DNA of 64,000 bases from Clostridia bacterium UC5.1-1C12 (GTDB lineage Bacteria; Bacillota_I; Bacilli_A; Erysipelotrichales; Erysipelotrichaceae). Made by a program: the position numbers and the translations under genes. The notes under the pieces are model-generated. The model made no database searches, was not told the origin of the DNA, and saw only the letters and a list, made by a program, of their open reading frames with translations. The DNA lies in assembly GCA_001305055.1 (NCBI GenBank), contig BBZX01000002.1:354385-418384 (forward strand), in the 5' to 3' direction. Shown here piece by piece: positions 61,696 to 64,000 of this stretch (position 1 is its first letter; each line of letters begins with the position of its first letter).

Positions 61696-62196
61696 ATGAA
61701 GGCTTCACAATTAACCAGAATCGCGGTCATGGCCTGTCTACAATATGTAGTATTTACCATGTTTTCGCAAATATTATATTTAGAGGCAGTGACCTTGATC
61801 ACCCTTCTTTTTGCTGTTGTATTTCCTTTAAGAGAATCAATGCTCGCATCGGCGGTTTTTGCTTTGGTCAATATGCTGACCAGAGGAATATTGCCGTGGA
61901 CGATCATGTATCTTTTATTGTTTCCGTGTTATTCATTTACCGCTTACCATTTACGCAGTTTGCTGATCAGCCGTAATGAATGGACAATCTGTATCTGCTT
62001 TTTATTTTCATTTCTGCTTGGTCAGCTGACAGACTTGCCGTTTCTGTTGTTTTCAGGTAAAATTACAATGATCTATATGCTGATGGGATTGAAAACAAGT
62101 TTGATTCAAGGCTTCTTAAGTGCCTGTGAGGCAGCTTTTCTATTTGATTCCTTATATCGGCAATTAATTAAAATCAGAGGAGGATTTTCAGAATGA
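61696..62196 (+). CDS. ECF transporter S component
   Basis: A 166-residue integral membrane substrate-binding subunit of an energy-coupling factor vitamin importer: five to six helices, with TRIAVMACLQYVVFTMFSQIL and ITLLFAVVFPLRESMLASAV near the start. The Arg-Ala region that docks EcfT is in ESMLASAVFALVNM. GAGGTGAGG precedes the ATG. It overlaps the DUF4430 gene by 4 bases. The ATPase and EcfT genes are not in the window, so it shares a general ECF module. Substrate is unclear; the partner suggests a cobalamin-like ligand. Confidence 0.82.
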   Translation: MKASQLTRIAVMACLQYVVFTMFSQILYLEAVTLITLLFAVVFPLRESMLASAVFALVNMLTRGILPWTIMYLLLFPCYSFTAYHLRSLLISRNEWTICICFLFSFLLGQLTDLPFLLFSGKITMIYMLMGLKTSLIQGFLSACEAAFLFDSLYRQLIKIRGGFSE

Positions 62197-62612
62197 AGAA
62201 AAAAGGATTGATTCTCGGCGGTCTTGCGGTTTTGGTACTGCTTGTGATGTTCGCTGTTAATATGCTGATGCCTAAACCACAGGCAGGAATTAAAAATATC
62301 ACGATTAAGATCGTTGACGAAATGAATGATGAGGTGCTGTTTGATGACGTGATTCAAACATCAGATGAAATACTGGCGACGCTGTTAACTTCAGAGAAAG
62401 CCTTAATGGTTGTCGGAGAAGAAGGTCAGTATGGGCTGTTTATTACTTCAATGATGGGAGCCGATGCTCATGATGACGCTTACTGGGTGTTTGAGTCGGA
62501 TAACAATAAGTCATGCGGTGAAGCAGAAGGCGGCTTCTGTCCGGCGGCGAATTCTGTAAATTTGGCAGACGGTGATGTTTTTCTGTTTAAACTGACAAAT
62601 CAATTTAACTAG
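62193..62612 (+). CDS. DUF4430-domain membrane-anchored protein
   Basis: A 139-residue protein with an N-terminal membrane anchor (GLILGGLAVLVLLVMFAVNM) and a DUF4430 domain, related to the C-terminal part of transcobalamin: TIKIVDEMNDEVLFDDVIQT, LTSEKALMVVGEEGQYGLFI and DDAYWVFESDNNKS. It is translationally coupled to the ECF S component (ATGA overlap), so the two probably form one uptake unit that captures a ligand outside and hands it to the importer. Intact. Confidence 0.85.
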   Translation: MKKKGLILGGLAVLVLLVMFAVNMLMPKPQAGIKNITIKIVDEMNDEVLFDDVIQTSDEILATLLTSEKALMVVGEEGQYGLFITSMMGADAHDDAYWVFESDNNKSCGEAEGGFCPAANSVNLADGDVFLFKLTNQFN

Positions 62613-62628
62613 CTTCGGCTAGTTTTTC
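62607..62628 (+). terminator. Terminator of ECF/DUF4430 operon
   Basis: AACTAGC, tetraloop TTCG, GCTAGTT, then a T run; the stop codon lies inside. Confidence 0.85.
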
Positions 62629-62629
62629 T

Positions 62630-62772
62630 TTATCCTGTCAGTAAGATAAGAAATGGGGCAGCCATTAAGCATAACAAGGTGCTCAGACAGACGATTTCAA
62701 TGGCTTGCGCAGTTTGCTGATTACAGGCAGCGAATAGCATCGTACTGAAAATGGCTGTAAAATTAACTCAGC
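62630..62772 (-). pseudogene. Remnant of an AEC (auxin efflux carrier-like) transporter C-terminus
   Basis: Minus-strand codons ending at TAA 62630-62632 read TAIFSTMLFAACNQQTAQA then IEIVCLSTLLCLMAAPFLIL, the final two helices of the AEC permease family. Upstream the frame is closed by TGA near 62773 and no start exists, so only about 43 codons survive. Between this and 62898 I see nothing else except the start region of the next gene. Confidence 0.5.
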
Positions 62773-62898
62773 ATAATGTTATCGAAAACAATTCTTATTA
62801 GTTCAGGATCAAATATCTTTTTATATGAACAGTTTCCCGCTGCCGATTGTAATTCATATTAAAATATGATATTAAAAAGGCAAGAGAAGAGGGATATT

Positions 62899-63729
62899 AT
62901 GAGTAAAATTAAATTGATTGTTACCGACCTTGACGGTACATTGCTGAATGATGAAAAGAAAGTCAGCATTTATACAGTCGATATGATTCAGAAAGCTAAA
63001 GCTGCCGGTATTAAAATCTGTATCGCCAGCGGCCGCTTTGAGGGGATGCTGTCAATTTACCGGGATTCAATACTGGGCTGTGATTATACGATATCATGCA
63101 ACGGGGCTGTTGTTAAAAATGAAAACAGCGCTCAATTCCTGCTGGTGAATGCATTAAGTCATGAGAATACGATCAAGATTCTGAATTATTTCAAGGAACA
63201 GCAATTGACCTTTTATGTTTTATTCACCAGATACGATTTACTATGAAGAAGGTAAGGATAAGATGGCAAAGCGGGTTACTGATTATGAACAGCTGGCACA
63301 AAGTCTGGGCTTCCCTAAGAAGTTGAAGGCAGAAACGGTGGATCTGACAAAACCTTTTGATTCTTATCATAATATTATTAAAATTGTTGCTTATGAACAT
63401 GAAGAAGAAAAGCTAAGCGCCTTAAGAGCGTATTGTGATACTCTTGAAAATTGCTGCATGGAAGCGACAGGCTATGGCATCTATGGCTTGTTCGAGAAAA
63501 ATGTATCAAAGCGTGAGGGAATTGAGGTTATAAAAAGGAAATGGGCATCGGCAATGACGCGGTTGCTGTATTTGGTGACTGGGAAAATGATTTGAGTATG
63601 TTTGATTGTGCGGATACCCGAGTGGCAATGGTGAATGGCATGGAAATTGTGAAAGAGCGGGCAACCATTATTGCGGAATCAAATAATGATGACGGTGTGG
63701 CTAAAGTGATTGCGACATTTATCGATTAA
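62899..63729 (+). CDS. Cof-type HAD-IIB phosphatase (two frameshifts)
   Basis: A 276-residue HAD phosphatase. Motif I is LIVTDLDGTLLNDEK, motif II CIASGRFEG, and motif IV FGDWENDLSMF, with the C2 cap between. One extra T near 63218 (corrected QQLTFMFYSPDTIYYEE) and one missing A near 63531 (corrected EVIKKEMGIGNDAVAVFGD) restore one frame. The ATG at 62899 follows AGAGGG. Sugar phosphates are the likely substrates. It is a paralogue of the HAD gene at 52206. Confidence 0.85.
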
Positions 63730-63762
63730 ACGGGCAATGATAAATAAATATAGCGAAGTAAG

Positions 63763-63792
63763 ATGGCAGGCGGCAAGTACCTGTCATTTTTA
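63763..63792 (+). terminator. Terminator of HAD gene
   Basis: ATGGCAGG (63763-63770) pairs with CCTGTCAT (63780-63787), with a G-T pair, then TTTT. Confidence 0.7.
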
Positions 63793-63871
63793 TTTTGTTT
63801 ATATGAATGTTTTGAATTATTATGACCGATAAAATGGATGCTATTTTGCATTTATGATTGTTAAATGATTG

Positions 63872-63950
63872 AGAATGCGTTTACATGTTCATAAAATGAT
63901 AGAATTGTTCATATATATTGATTGTCAGCGTTTCGCTTTCAGTGTACAAT
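63872..63950 (+). promoter_or_regulatory. Promoter and cre-like site of a gene beyond the window
   Basis: A cre-like AGAATGCGTTTACA (63872-63885, 12 of 14 to consensus) precedes a promoter with TTGTCA (63922-63927), 17-base spacer and TGTACAAT (-10 at 63945-63950). AGATGCACGGCATCT (63961-63975) is a small palindrome after the start, and AAAGGAGG at 63986-63993 is the ribosome site of a gene whose start lies past 64000. Confidence 0.6.
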
Positions 63951-64000
63951 AAAGATAGCAAAGATGCACGGCATCTGTACTGATAAAAGGAGGAAATAAT

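Overview
The window looks like chromosome of a low-GC anaerobic Firmicute, most likely a gut Erysipelotrichia (Erysipelotrichales). That assignment is inference from gene content: Shine-Dalgarno AGGAGG starts, many PTS sugar operons, sulfatases, Nfn-type electron bifurcation, desulfoferrodoxin, a glycyl radical enzyme, secreted flavin reductases with a lipoprotein signal, and a compact Ku/LigD pair. No rRNA, CRISPR array, prophage or intact insertion sequence was seen. One tRNA-Leu(UAG) is present.

A technical feature dominates the reading. I count 48 single-base indels in 28 genes (about 42 deletions, 6 insertions), almost all in short homopolymers. In each case one-base corrections restore a full-length family member of a length divisible by three. 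Two further genes carry a single in-frame TAA. I treat these genes as probably intact in the organism and give full spans, with approximate frameshift positions in each entry.

Layout. 1-5.4 kb: partial AraC regulator, then an ascorbate-type PTS (EIIC, EIIB), a cytoplasmic sulfatase and a SorC regulator. 5.6-7.1 kb: an atypical island with an alpha/alpha-barrel (prenyltransferase-like) protein and a GC-rich gene-free scar. 7.2-13.4 kb: YhcC radical SAM protein, YgjP-like metallopeptidase, NfnAB, small regulators, secreted transglutaminase, tRNA-Leu. 13.6-18.1 kb: C39-like peptidase with a VanR/VanS-like two-component system, then Ku and ATP-dependent DNA ligase. 18.3-28 kb: MalT-like LAL regulator facing a four-helix-bundle gene, a secreted protein of about 1,700 residues, and a VanY-like carboxypeptidase. 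28-35.8 kb: LysR regulator, two FMN/FAD lipoprotein reductases, AraC regulator, YjjI glycyl radical enzyme. 35.9-41.8 kb: RpiR regulator divergent from a lactose/cellobiose-type PTS operon holding a second sulfatase and a 6-phospho-beta-glycosidase. 41.9-48.8 kb: sensor diguanylate cyclase, phosphodiesterase, glycosyltransferase, GNAT-YoaP protein, MGMT-like protein, desulfoferrodoxin, lipoprotein. 48.9-51.5 kb: iron/siderophore-type ABC importer. 51.6-58.7 kb: GNAT, HAD, a CydDC-like exporter with two small companions behind a palindromic operator, acyltransferase. 58.9-64 kb: FruK-type kinase, CAP-domain protein, Nudix, ECF S component with DUF4430 partner, HAD phosphatase and the promoter of the next gene.

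The most distinctive theme is two independent loci that pair a sugar PTS with a sulfatase lacking a signal peptide. They suggest uptake of sulfated sugars as phosphorylated molecules followed by desulfation inside the cell. The regulatory DNA is also readable: cre-like sites, an array of TTGAAATA boxes before the RpiR-divergent operon, 11-bp direct repeats before the VanR-like operon, and a perfect palindrome over the start of the CydDC operon.
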